The notes: generated from the letters alone by a model not told the origin. Numbered from the stretch's first letter, positions 1-5,555 are shown. The stretch: 6,893 nucleotides of DNA from Verrucomicrobiota bacterium (GCA_003219345.1 QHOP01000284.1:1-6893); one strand, 5' to 3'. Made by a program: numbers and translations.

Positions 1-162
1 GTGCAGGAAGTAGCGGCGTAGTTCCTCCTCGCTGACCAGTTCGGGCGACTTGCGATAGAAGCGGGCCAGGCCACGCACAGCGCCGACGTAACAGGATTGC
101 GTTTTGGGCGAGTAACCGTGCAGTTGCATATCCTCCAGGAATCGAGTACGAAGAGCCGTCAT
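1..162 (-). CDS. Tyrosine recombinase / phage-type integrase, IS91-accessory type, N-terminal part (runs off window)
   Basis: The minus strand reads 54 uninterrupted codons from an ATG at 162 to the window edge, beginning MTALRTRFLEDMQLHGYSPK and continuing TQSCYVGAVRGLARFY. This is the SAM-like core-binding domain found at the N-terminus of site-specific tyrosine recombinases. The pattern 'DM.L.GYSPKT...Y...V..LARFY..SPE...EEELR.Y' is typical of the small integrases encoded just upstream of IS91-family transposases, which are thought to assist element movement or resolution. The catalytic domain (R..H..R..Y) lies beyond the window and cannot be checked. The start is supported by a strong ribosome-binding site (AGAAAGGA) 4 nt upstream. 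Whether the gene is intact, and whether a transposase follows, cannot be seen. The family call is secure; the IS91 association is an inference from N-terminal similarity. Confidence 0.85.
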   Translation of the reverse strand, partial: MTALRTRFLEDMQLHGYSPKTQSCYVGAVRGLARFYRKSPELVSEEELRRYFLH

Positions 163-166
163 GATG

Positions 167-174
167 TCCTTTCT
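167..174 (-). promoter_or_regulatory. Shine-Dalgarno site of the integrase gene
   Basis: The minus strand reads AGAAAGGA ending 4 nt before the ATG at 162. It is one of the two clear ribosome-binding sites in the window and fixes the integrase start. Its 5' half (171-174) overlaps the base of an inverted repeat (175-182 with 227-234, plus 171-173 with 236-238), so translation could be affected by leader folding. Confidence 0.65.
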
Positions 175-240
175 GGAGAGAGTGGTTAATCATCGCGTCA
201 ACGATGGCTCTTCGGTTGAAGAGCAGCTCTCTCCGGAAGG
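169..240. repeat. Nested inverted repeats in the integrase leader
   Basis: An outer repeat pairs GGAGAGAG (175-182) with CTCTCTCC (227-234). On the plus-strand reading it extends to 169-182/227-240 if two G-T pairs are allowed. In the integrase mRNA (minus strand) those two pairs become A-C mismatches, leaving 8 bp plus a 3-bp extension. Inside lies a perfect 7-bp hairpin, GCTCTTC (207-213) with GAAGAGC (218-224), and a 4-nt loop. The function is unknown. It could be a recombination or terminal structure of a mobile element, or a leader structure touching the ribosome-binding site. Confidence 0.55.
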
Positions 241-281
241 ACTAGACATCAGAACCTTGAAGACGAAACAGCCCAGTCACC

Positions 282-304
282 TATCCGCGAAGCGGATTGA
301 GTTC
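282..304. other. Short hairpin followed by GTTC: candidate mobile-element terminus
   Basis: ATCCGC (283-288) pairs perfectly with GCGGAT (292-297) across a GAA loop. GTTC follows at 301-304 (GAAC on the other strand). IS91-family elements have short hairpins near their ends and insert next to GAAC/GTTC or CAAG/CTTG, without target duplication. The site lies about 120 nt upstream of the IS91-type integrase, where one end of such an element would be expected. The family's conserved tetranucleotide usually flanks the oriIS end, downstream of the transposase, so the GTTC here may be chance. Confidence 0.3.
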
Positions 305-340
305 AACACGGCGTTAAGGGCCATGGTTGTTCTATGTCCC

Positions 341-1306
341 TTATCTTTCTGCTGTTCGCTCCCACCATCGCAATACCCTCAGCGCGCGAAGGGTGTTCCA
401 GCGGCTGGGCCTACCGAGCCGTTCCAGTTCGAAGTACGTCTTGCCCCGGTAGCGGTTCGGCAGCGACCAACGCCCATCCTGGCTCTGGCCGCTGCGGAGA
501 ATCTCGATCGCCTCGGTGAGGCGCGCGTCGCGAGGCGCGTTGACAACTTGGAAATAATCGAGAGCGCGGAGGATGTCGTAGTGCCACCGCGGCGGGAAAG
601 AGAAGCGAAGGAAGACTGGCTGGATGATTTCGCCAGTGCGGTCGGAGCGAAAGAGGCGGTGCACGAGCAGGAATTCACAACCGCGGCGCTGTGCATCCTG
701 CACCGCTTGCACTTTGTACCCACGGTGCGGCTCATAAAGCCGCAAACCCTCCAGGACGCTGATGGTGGTATGAACCGAAGCATGCGTCGCGCCATAGCGT
801 CGCTGGCAGTTCCACCCCCCGTCAGGCATTTGCTCCGCGAGCAGGTAGTCGGCCAGAGTGTCGAGCCGGTCGTCGTCGTACTGGAAGCAAGAGAGAATGG
901 AGAGTACCATGCCAGTGATGCAGGTCTCGCTTCGCCCGCGCCATCCGTAGTTGATGCCGCCATCGCGTTGCAGTCCTCGGTCCAGAAGCAGCGCGCAGGC
1001 CCGGCGCGCCTGCCGGTTGGTCGCGGGCAGACCAAAGTCGCGCAACAGGAGCATCGTGTAAGTCGTGGACGTCCACTTCGGGGAGTACAATCCGCCGTCC
1101 GAAGACAGCCCGCCCGCCCAGGTGCCCGCCCGATCCTGCCTGGTGAGGAGACTGGCGCCCCAACCCTTGCGCGCGACCTTGCTCCGCTCCCGCTCGACGC
1201 TGCGTTCGGTGGCCCCAACCAAATCCCGCAACGTTTGCCAGCGGATGGCCGGATCTCCATCGAGGAGCCATTGAATGGTCTTATCGCGTTGCAGTGTCGA
1301 ATTCAC
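341..1306 (-). CDS. Squalene-cyclase/prenyltransferase-repeat (alpha/alpha toroid) protein, cytoplasmic, function unknown
   Basis: This is a 321-aa soluble protein with no signal peptide or membrane helix. It carries QW-type motifs (Q-x3-G-x-W) at residues 57-63 (QDRAGTW), 159-165 (QMPDGGW) and 274-280 (QSQDGRW), plus GLQRDGGINYGW at 111-122. These mark the alpha/alpha-toroid fold of squalene cyclases and protein prenyltransferases. Conserved-looking blocks are LYSPKWTSTTYTMLLLRD (73-90), ETCITGM (127-133), MPDGGWNC (160-167), ATHASVHTTISVLEGL (173-188) and FPPRWHYDILRALDYF (237-252). The class II cyclase acid motif DxDD is absent; YDDDRLD at 143-149 does not fit it. At about 320 aa it is far shorter than true squalene-hopene cyclases. 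The family is often annotated simply as 'prenyltransferase/squalene oxidase repeat' protein and has no established reaction. I chose the GTG at 1306, 44 nt after the exonuclease stop and just before the conserved WLLDGDPAIRW. An in-frame ATG at 1411 would overlap the upstream gene by 61 nt and add a poorly conserved-looking Ala/Arg/Ser-rich leader. The gene is probably co-transcribed with the exonuclease. Confidence 0.85.
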   Translation of the reverse strand: MNSTLQRDKTIQWLLDGDPAIRWQTLRDLVGATERSVERERSKVARKGWGASLLTRQDRAGTWAGGLSSDGGLYSPKWTSTTYTMLLLRDFGLPATNRQARRACALLLDRGLQRDGGINYGWRGRSETCITGMVLSILSCFQYDDDRLDTLADYLLAEQMPDGGWNCQRRYGATHASVHTTISVLEGLRLYEPHRGYKVQAVQDAQRRGCEFLLVHRLFRSDRTGEIIQPVFLRFSFPPRWHYDILRALDYFQVVNAPRDARLTEAIEILRSGQSQDGRWSLPNRYRGKTYFELERLGRPSRWNTLRALRVLRWWERTAER

Positions 1307-1350
1307 TCTCGAAGCGTTGACTGCAGATTCAGAACACTCGGGTCGACCGC

Positions 1351-2223
1351 TCAAGCGATGAGTTGCGCCGCCTCTTGTGAGTCGTGCCGAGGCGCTCGCA
1401 AGCCCCGCCACACTTCCAAGTATCGCAAGAGATGGTCGTTGTTCGGCTGTTGACCTTTCTTCACAAGCAATTGTTCGAGCGCGGTCTCATCCTGGAGGAA
1501 TTGATCGGACGACAGAAGTCCGGCCAGATGAGCGAGTCGAAGCCATAACAGGTATGTGGAGATGGCATCACACTCATTGTACTGGACGATCCGCCGGATG
1601 TCTCCGGCGCGCCACAGGTCGATCACGCTCCCGCCGGTCGTGTCAATTTTGCCCGGTATGCCGCACGCGCACGCCATTTCATGAAGCGTTGGGGTTGACT
1701 TTCCCCAAGCGCTCAAGACCTCCTTCAGATCGACGTGGTAATCGTTGTCCCGAGCAAAATAGTCGATGCCTTCCCAAGGCTTGTTCGGCCGTTTGCAGAA
1801 TGCGGGAAGATGGAGACTGTGTACCAAGGCTCGCTGCAGCAGAATTTTGAGATCGGCGGACTGCGAATTGAAGCCGACCAACTGCGGCTTCGCTTCTCCA
1901 ACCGCCGAGAGAAACCGCTTCAGCAATTCCGCCTCTGCCAGGCATCCGTCCTCGGGTCGCGGCAGGGAGAACAGCATGAGCTTTGGAGGCGATCCTTGGT
2001 CAGCTTTGCGAATGACAACCGACACGGATACAACTCGGCAGAGCACAGTCTTGAGATAGGGATGCGGCTCGTCAGGGGTGGCTCCACCTTGCCGCCACAT
2101 TTCCTCGATAACCTCCAGGTCAGATAGAGGCGCGGCGAGACCGTACACCGCCCGACCTGTCACCGGGTCCGGCACCCATTCAGCATCAAAGGCCCAGACT
2201 TCCTTATGGAGGATCTTGATCAT
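1351..2223 (-). CDS. Predicted 3'-5' exonuclease related to the PolB exonuclease domain (PF10108 type)
   Basis: This 290-aa cytoplasmic protein is predicted to remove nucleotides from DNA 3' ends by two-metal catalysis (DnaQ-like/RNase H fold). All three exonuclease motifs are visible. ExoI is WAFDAEW, with D13 and E15. ExoII is LVGFNSQSADLKIL, with N119 and D124. ExoIII is QYNECDAISTYLLW, with Y215 and D219. The HVDL at 163-166 is also typical of the PolB-exonuclease branch. No polymerase domain is attached, so it is a stand-alone nuclease; residues from about 235 to 290 form a short tail. The start is the first ATG at 2223; no good ribosome-binding site precedes it, which is common in this sequence. 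It is the first gene of a likely two-gene operon, followed 44 nt later by the alpha/alpha-toroid gene. Its role (repair, turnover or defence) is not shown by the sequence. The family call is confident. Confidence 0.9.
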   Translation of the reverse strand: MIKILHKEVWAFDAEWVPDPVTGRAVYGLAAPLSDLEVIEEMWRQGGATPDEPHPYLKTVLCRVVSVSVVIRKADQGSPPKLMLFSLPRPEDGCLAEAELLKRFLSAVGEAKPQLVGFNSQSADLKILLQRALVHSLHLPAFCKRPNKPWEGIDYFARDNDYHVDLKEVLSAWGKSTPTLHEMACACGIPGKIDTTGGSVIDLWRAGDIRRIVQYNECDAISTYLLWLRLAHLAGLLSSDQFLQDETALEQLLVKKGQQPNNDHLLRYLEVWRGLRAPRHDSQEAAQLIA

Positions 2224-2358
2224 CGCCGTGTTACCGAACTGTGATTGACTTGCTTTCTGCCTGAACCAAAGTTCATTTGCAAGCGCTCGTCATCAACAAC
2301 GTTTTGAAATCGTAATCATGCAGAGCAACGCAAGCACGCCCGGCCGGCCCTGGCTGGT

Positions 2359-2451
2359 TCAGCGTTGCATGAGCCGATAGAAGTCGTGGCGGTTGGGCGA
2401 TGATACCGTCACTTGGTACCGCAGGTTCGTGAGCGTCGGGCTCGTCGGCAC
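2359..2451 (-). pseudogene. C-terminal remnant of a Verrucomicrobial exported/repeat-type protein
   Basis: Thirty codons on the minus strand, from a GTG at 2451 to a TGA at 2359-2361, read VPTSPTLTNLRYQVTVSS then PNRHDFYRLMQR. The shape 'LTN.RYQVTV.....FYRL...stop' matches the extreme C-terminus seen on many large secreted proteins of Pedosphaera-like Verrucomicrobia. Upstream in the same frame there is an immediate TAA (2455-2457), so the body of the protein is missing. I read it as the eroded tail of a lost gene. It is too short to exclude chance, but the match in motif order and the stop position are suggestive. A conserved peptide gene is unlikely. Confidence 0.5.
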
Positions 2452-2471
2452 GGATTAACCGCACTCAACAA

Positions 2472-2516
2472 GCCGCCCAGAGCGGCGACAACAAGTGATA
2501 AACATTTCATTTGTTG
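2472..2516. terminator. Twin hairpins downstream of the molybdoenzyme gene; possible terminator
   Basis: Two hairpins sit 45-90 nt beyond the molybdoenzyme stop. The first is CAACAAGTGA (2489-2498) with TCATTTGTTG (2507-2516): a 10-bp stem on the plus reading with one G-T pair, or one mismatch in the minus transcript. The second is GCCGC (2472-2476) with GCGGC (2482-2486). The minus transcript has only TTGTTG after the second stem and no real T-tract, so intrinsic termination is uncertain. They may simply protect the mRNA 3' end. Confidence 0.35.
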
Positions 2517-2561
2517 AGTCTCCTGGCGAAACCCAGATGTCCAAGGCCTGCCCGCACCTGC

Positions 2562-3821
2562 TTACGATTTAACGGTGAGGTCCACCGATTCAATCGCAGC
2601 GTTGCCGGACTTCTGGAATGGGCGGGGCATGGGTTGGGCGTTGCCTTTCTCGTCAATCGTGCGGCAGCGTAAAGTGTATTCGCCCGCGGGAAGGCCGGGC
2701 AGCAGCGCGGCCCAATGAACTTTCGCCAGCCGCATCGGCCACGTGCGCGGCTGGCCGGTCGCGTCGTCAAATCCCAAGGTGTTCGCGGGGATCTTTCCAT
2801 CCGGCAGGGCACCCCAATGTTTCGGTGGAGCCAGAATTTCGGCGTCGGTCCAGGGCGCGGTCGTAAAGTGCGGATCTCCTGTCGGTCGCTCGACGGCGTT
2901 GGACTGAATCCAAACCTGGACCTTCGATAACCCGGCCAGGCCGACCTGGGCGTAGCCGGTGACCGGCATCGGCTCGCCCGGTTTCACCTCGCGCGGAACG
3001 GAGATCGTTGCGGCGAAGGTCTTGAGCCAACTGTCAATATCGTTGTTCCCCTCGGCGTAAGTGTCGTTGGCGTGATAGAGGTTGGTGAGCACGACCTGTG
3101 TGAGCCACTTGATGGACTTGAAGCCGTAGGCCTCAGGCACGACGACGCGGACCGGGCCGCCCCGCTCGCTGTCAAGCCACTGGCCGTTCAGCTTGTAACA
3201 CAAAATCACTGGCGGCAGGTCGAACGGGTCTTCGAGCACGCGGCTGATCGGCAGCGAACTGCGGAACATCTGCTGCGGATCGTCGTTGTGGTAACCATGA
3301 TAAAAGACGCGGCGCAGGTTCTCGCGCGGCTGTGTGAGCCAGATCACTTCGCGGAGCGGCACACCCTCCCAGATGCCCATGCCGAGCGGGCAGCCGATGT
3401 TCAGGCAGGTCATCACCTTGGGAAACCGGACGGCGTGTTTTTCGGCGAGCTTCATCAGTCCGTCGAAATCGAGCGCGGTCCCGTCTTTCTGCGTGAGCGG
3501 ACTGCGTAGCGTTGCCGGATTGTCAGGGTCGGAGATGACTTCGAGCTTCCAGGTCTCTCGCGTCAGGCCGACCGCGCGCTTTTTCTCGTCGGGGAGTGAG
3601 TGCGGCAGCGGTTTGCCGCGCGACACGTCCCGGAACTTCTCCCGGGGCGTGAAGTAGGGTTCGAGCGTTTCGATCGCCTTGGACAGTTCGGGCGCAGCCG
3701 GAGCAGCGTCGGCGGTCAGCGGCCACAACCCCAGCGCTGCCGCACCCGCCGCGCCCAGGCGCATGAAATGCCGGCGCGTCAACTGCTGATGTTCAGAAAG
3801 GAAACGTTCTAAATTTTTCAT
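2562..3821 (-). CDS. Tat-exported sulfite-oxidase-family molybdopterin-dependent oxidoreductase
   Basis: This 419-aa protein is predicted to bind a molybdenum cofactor and perform an oxidoreductase reaction outside the cytoplasmic membrane; the substrate is unknown (sulfite is only the family archetype). Residues 15-40 are a twin-arginine signal, TRRHFMRLGAAGAAALGLWP followed by an Ala-rich cleavage region. The molybdopterin domain spans roughly 80-255. Its candidate Mo-ligand cysteine is C139 in VMTCLNIGCPLG, with a second cysteine at C144. The GGPVRVVVPEAYGFKSIKWL segment (221-240) is a standard cofactor-contact region. Residues from about 275 to 417 form the Ig-like Mo-co dimerisation domain (PVTGYAQVGLAGLSKVQVWI, later WAALLPGLPAGEYTLRCR). 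The canonical C-x-G-N-R-R after the catalytic cysteine is replaced here, so it is not a standard sulfite oxidase. No cytochrome partner is adjacent. The ATG at 3821 has a good ribosome-binding site. A longer frame to 3947 merely reads through a palindromic repeat. Confidence 0.92.
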   Translation of the reverse strand: MKNLERFLSEHQQLTRRHFMRLGAAGAAALGLWPLTADAAPAAPELSKAIETLEPYFTPREKFRDVSRGKPLPHSLPDEKKRAVGLTRETWKLEVISDPDNPATLRSPLTQKDGTALDFDGLMKLAEKHAVRFPKVMTCLNIGCPLGMGIWEGVPLREVIWLTQPRENLRRVFYHGYHNDDPQQMFRSSLPISRVLEDPFDLPPVILCYKLNGQWLDSERGGPVRVVVPEAYGFKSIKWLTQVVLTNLYHANDTYAEGNNDIDSWLKTFAATISVPREVKPGEPMPVTGYAQVGLAGLSKVQVWIQSNAVERPTGDPHFTTAPWTDAEILAPPKHWGALPDGKIPANTLGFDDATGQPRTWPMRLAKVHWAALLPGLPAGEYTLRCRTIDEKGNAQPMPRPFQKSGNAAIESVDLTVKS

Positions 3822-3829
3822 GGCGTAGG

Positions 3830-3835
3830 TTCCTC
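3830..3835 (-). promoter_or_regulatory. Shine-Dalgarno site of the molybdoenzyme gene
   Basis: GAGGAA on the minus strand lies 8 nt before the ATG at 3821. It decides between that start and the upstream in-frame ATG at 3947. The Tat signal beginning shortly after the 3821 start agrees. Confidence 0.65.
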
Positions 3836-3858
3836 GTGAGCCGCAGCCGCCGAAAAGA

Positions 3859-3912
3859 TAGGGCGGGCTGTCCCCAGCCCGCCGCGCGGCGCGATGTGGA
3901 CATCGCGCCCTA
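3859..3912. repeat. REP-like double hairpin (dispersed palindromic repeat)
   Basis: Two strong stems lie side by side. GGCGGGCTG (3862-3870) pairs with CAGCCCGCC (3875-3883), giving 9 bp with a TCCC loop. GGCGCGATGT (3888-3897) pairs with ACATCGCGCC (3900-3909), giving 10 bp. The whole unit is bounded by TAGGGC (3859-3864) and GCCCTA (3907-3912), themselves an inverted pair, so alternative folding into one long structure is possible. Size, GC content and position between genes fit REP/REPIN-type elements mobilised in trans by tyrosine-type REP transposases (RAYT). I recall near-identical 'GGGCTGTCCCCAGCCC' units in other Verrucomicrobial genomes, but this needs a genome search. It sits about 40 nt upstream of the molybdoenzyme start, inside its leader. 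Confidence 0.75.
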
Positions 3913-4090
3913 CCCAAAACATCTGCGCAAGCTGCAAAAGCTTTCACGCATCGCAGTGCAGAAGTTTCCCCGCAAGGTCATTTTGCGCGCCACGGGCTCA
4001 GGCTGGCATGCTACGGCTGGAAGGACACCAAAGGCAACACCACAAAAGCTAAATCATCTGCCAAAGGAAATTTCCAGATGCGTGCCGGTA

Positions 4091-4131
4091 GGACAGGCAT
4101 CTTGCCTGTCGCAGGCGGGCTGGAAGCCTGC
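4091..4131. repeat. Second palindromic repeat family ('GGACAGGCATCTTGCCTGTC' type)
   Basis: GACAGGCA (4092-4099) pairs with TGCCTGTC (4103-4110) around a TCT loop. GCAGGC (4111-4116) pairs with GCCTGC (4126-4131) immediately after. The unit differs in sequence from the 3859 repeat. Its translations (TGILPV, GQASCLS, GWKPA) are familiar as spurious peptides scattered through PVC and other environmental genomes, showing a widely dispersed non-coding repeat. That last statement is from memory, not from this window. Confidence 0.7.
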
Positions 4132-4193
4132 GCCACTAGGTTCCGGCGGGTCGATGCACCGTTCGGAATGATGAATAGGAAGGTTCGACACGC

Positions 4194-5555
4194 TCACTTG
4201 GCACCTGGCGACTCCATTCTTCTGAGCGCACTGGCGGCGGCACGGCGAACGGTTTCGTCCTTGTCATGCAGGGCGGCTTTCAAGGCAGGAATTGCTGCTG
4301 CCGCGCCGGGCCCGGCCTGCCTCAACGTATAAGCAGCGAAATCACGGCGGGCAGGTTCCGGGTCGGAACGGAGAGTTTCGATCAGCACGTTCAGACCGTG
4401 GGGCTCAGCAGGATCGAACCACACCAATCTCGACGCGATGTTCAGCCGGTCGCTTTTCGTGCTGACGGCGCCAAACCCATAGGCGCTCCTCGCTAGGGGG
4501 ACCGCCGCGGTGTCCTGCCGGTCCGGTCTCTCTACGTCCTTGAGTTTCTCGATCAGGATGAGGATCACCTCGCGATTGGTCGGCGAGATTTTGCGCAAGG
4601 CGTCGGCGATCGTCATCGACTGAGGTCCGCCAACTCGATCCCTTCCTCCTTCGGTTTTCAAAGCCTTGAGCATCGTGTCCAGAGCTGGCATCGCCGCCTG
4701 GCCGAGTTCACTCAACCCCTGGATAGCGGCTGAGCGCAAGTTCGGGTCGCCCAAGGCGTCGATGAGCAGGCGCAGGTAGTTCCCTTGAGGGTTGATCTTG
4801 TGCAGCGCGGTGGCTGCGGCGAGCCGGTCTGTCGTGACAAGCAACTGCTCAAGACGGGGCACAGCATCTTTCGCCGCAGGCCCAATGTCGCCCAGAGCTC
4901 GGATGGCGCGTATGCGCGTGGCGGGATCATCAAGCGCTCCGATGAGGGCGGGCACGGCAGCCCGCGCTTCCGCGCCGAGTTTCCATATGGATTGTGTCGC
5001 GAAAGCCCGGTGATAGCGGTTCGTGTTCTGGAGCGCCCGGATCACGAAGGGAACACCTTCGGCAGCTCCCTCGCCCACGTAGCCCAGCAAGAGAAGCGCC
5101 TGTCCATGTCGGGGGTGCTCCGGGCTGGACAACCAGGGCTTCAACCGGGGCATCAAGACCTTTGCCGACGGACGGGCGTCCGACAGTAACGCTTTGGCAG
5201 CCTCGCTGTTTGTGTCTCCCGCAGAAACGCGGGGCAATATTTTCCTGAGCGGCTGCGGGAGCTTTGACCATACCTTTTCGTATGGTCGGAGGAGTGACAG
5301 GCCGCGGGACCGAGTGAGCACGGAAAACAGATAAGGCACTGCCTGATCCCCTAATGCTTTGAACGCGTCGCGGGCATCCTCCCGCTCGGCTATGGACGAG
5401 CTCCGATACAGCTTCAGCCACTGAGCGGCAGATTTGCCCTGGTAGCTTGGGCCCGATGACCAAGGCCTGAGAAGCGCGCATACCGCGAGAGCGCCAGCCG
5501 CTAGAATTGCTATAAAAGCGAGCCTTCGATTTCTCATGCTGTTTGTCCGCACCAT
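4194..5555 (-). CDS. Membrane-anchored HEAT-repeat protein
   Basis: This 453-aa protein has a short basic N-terminus and one hydrophobic stretch (about residues 12-29, LAFIAILAAGALAVCALL), so it is probably anchored in or exported across the cytoplasmic membrane. No lipobox fits (C26 is preceded by Val). After a YQGKSAAQWLKLY segment (38-50) come helical HEAT/PBS-lyase-like repeats. The clearest are at about 60-80 (ARDAFKALGDQAVPYLFSVL), 195-230 (EARAAVPALIGALDDPATRI then RAIRALGDIG), 260-300 (LIDALGDPNLRSAAIQGLSE) and 395-450 (AIPALKAALHDKDETVRRAA). Such repeats make a curved protein-binding scaffold; no catalytic motif is visible and the partner is unknown. The 'Y.GK....WL' opening followed by repeats is common in Verrucomicrobial HEAT proteins. 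The start could instead be the in-frame ATG at 5537, giving MRNRRLAFIA, a more typical signal n-region; neither has a good ribosome-binding site. It is divergent from the aminotransferase across 170 bp. Confidence 0.87.
   Translation of the reverse strand: MVRTNSMRNRRLAFIAILAAGALAVCALLRPWSSGPSYQGKSAAQWLKLYRSSSIAEREDARDAFKALGDQAVPYLFSVLTRSRGLSLLRPYEKVWSKLPQPLRKILPRVSAGDTNSEAAKALLSDARPSAKVLMPRLKPWLSSPEHPRHGQALLLLGYVGEGAAEGVPFVIRALQNTNRYHRAFATQSIWKLGAEARAAVPALIGALDDPATRIRAIRALGDIGPAAKDAVPRLEQLLVTTDRLAAATALHKINPQGNYLRLLIDALGDPNLRSAAIQGLSELGQAAMPALDTMLKALKTEGGRDRVGGPQSMTIADALRKISPTNREVILILIEKLKDVERPDRQDTAAVPLARSAYGFGAVSTKSDRLNIASRLVWFDPAEPHGLNVLIETLRSDPEPARRDFAAYTLRQAGPGAAAAIPALKAALHDKDETVRRAAASALRRMESPGAK

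Larger units (their letters stand above)
2224..2561. other. Non-coding gap with gene remnant and hairpins
   Basis: These 338 bases hold no convincing complete gene. They contain a minus-strand C-terminal gene scrap (2359-2451), two adjacent small hairpins near the end of the molybdoenzyme gene (2472-2516), and a 7-bp inverted repeat, GCAACGC (2325-2331) with GCGTTGC (2362-2368), flanking a GGCCGG-rich stretch. A minus-strand 63-codon frame (2273-2464) looks spurious. No clear sigma-70 promoter for the exonuclease gene was recognised. Confidence 0.6.
3822..4193. other. Non-coding gap carrying palindromic repeats
   Basis: These 372 bases lie between the HEAT-protein stop and the molybdoenzyme start. 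They hold a double-hairpin repeat (3859-3912), a second pair of hairpins (4092-4131) and an imperfect palindrome with CATCTG (4055-4060) and CAGATG (4075-4080) around GGAAATTTCC. Short frames here translate the repeats and are not genes. The molybdoenzyme promoter should lie here, but no clear -35/-10 pair was recognised. Confidence 0.65.

Noticed and set aside
379..1260. Minus-strand 293-codon frame
   Set aside because: It is an out-of-frame shadow of the toroid gene, rich in Ser/Arg/Ala with no motif.
1010..1411. Class II terpene cyclase assignment for the toroid gene
   Set aside because: No DxDD acid motif is present, the protein is only about 320 aa, and no isoprenoid pathway genes are nearby.
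161..1453. Long plus-strand open frame (430 codons)
   Set aside because: It lies antisense to the toroid gene, whose frame has recognisable QW motifs. The antisense peptide is low-complexity and shows no domain.
2273..2464. Minus-strand 63-codon frame
   Set aside because: No recognisable motif or ribosome-binding site, and it overlaps the more meaningful tail remnant in another frame.
3822..3947. N-terminal extension of the molybdoenzyme to an ATG at 3947
   Set aside because: It translates the palindromic repeat (3859-3912). The ATG at 3821 has a proper ribosome-binding site and places the Tat signal correctly.
4051..4080. Palindrome CATCTG…GGAAATTTCC…CAGATG as a terminator or operator
   Set aside because: The stems are short and imperfect, with no T-tract and no positional support. 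It is noted only as sequence structure.
3859..4131. CRISPR array
   Set aside because: The palindromic repeats are two different units, with no regular direct repeat or spacer pattern and no cas genes.
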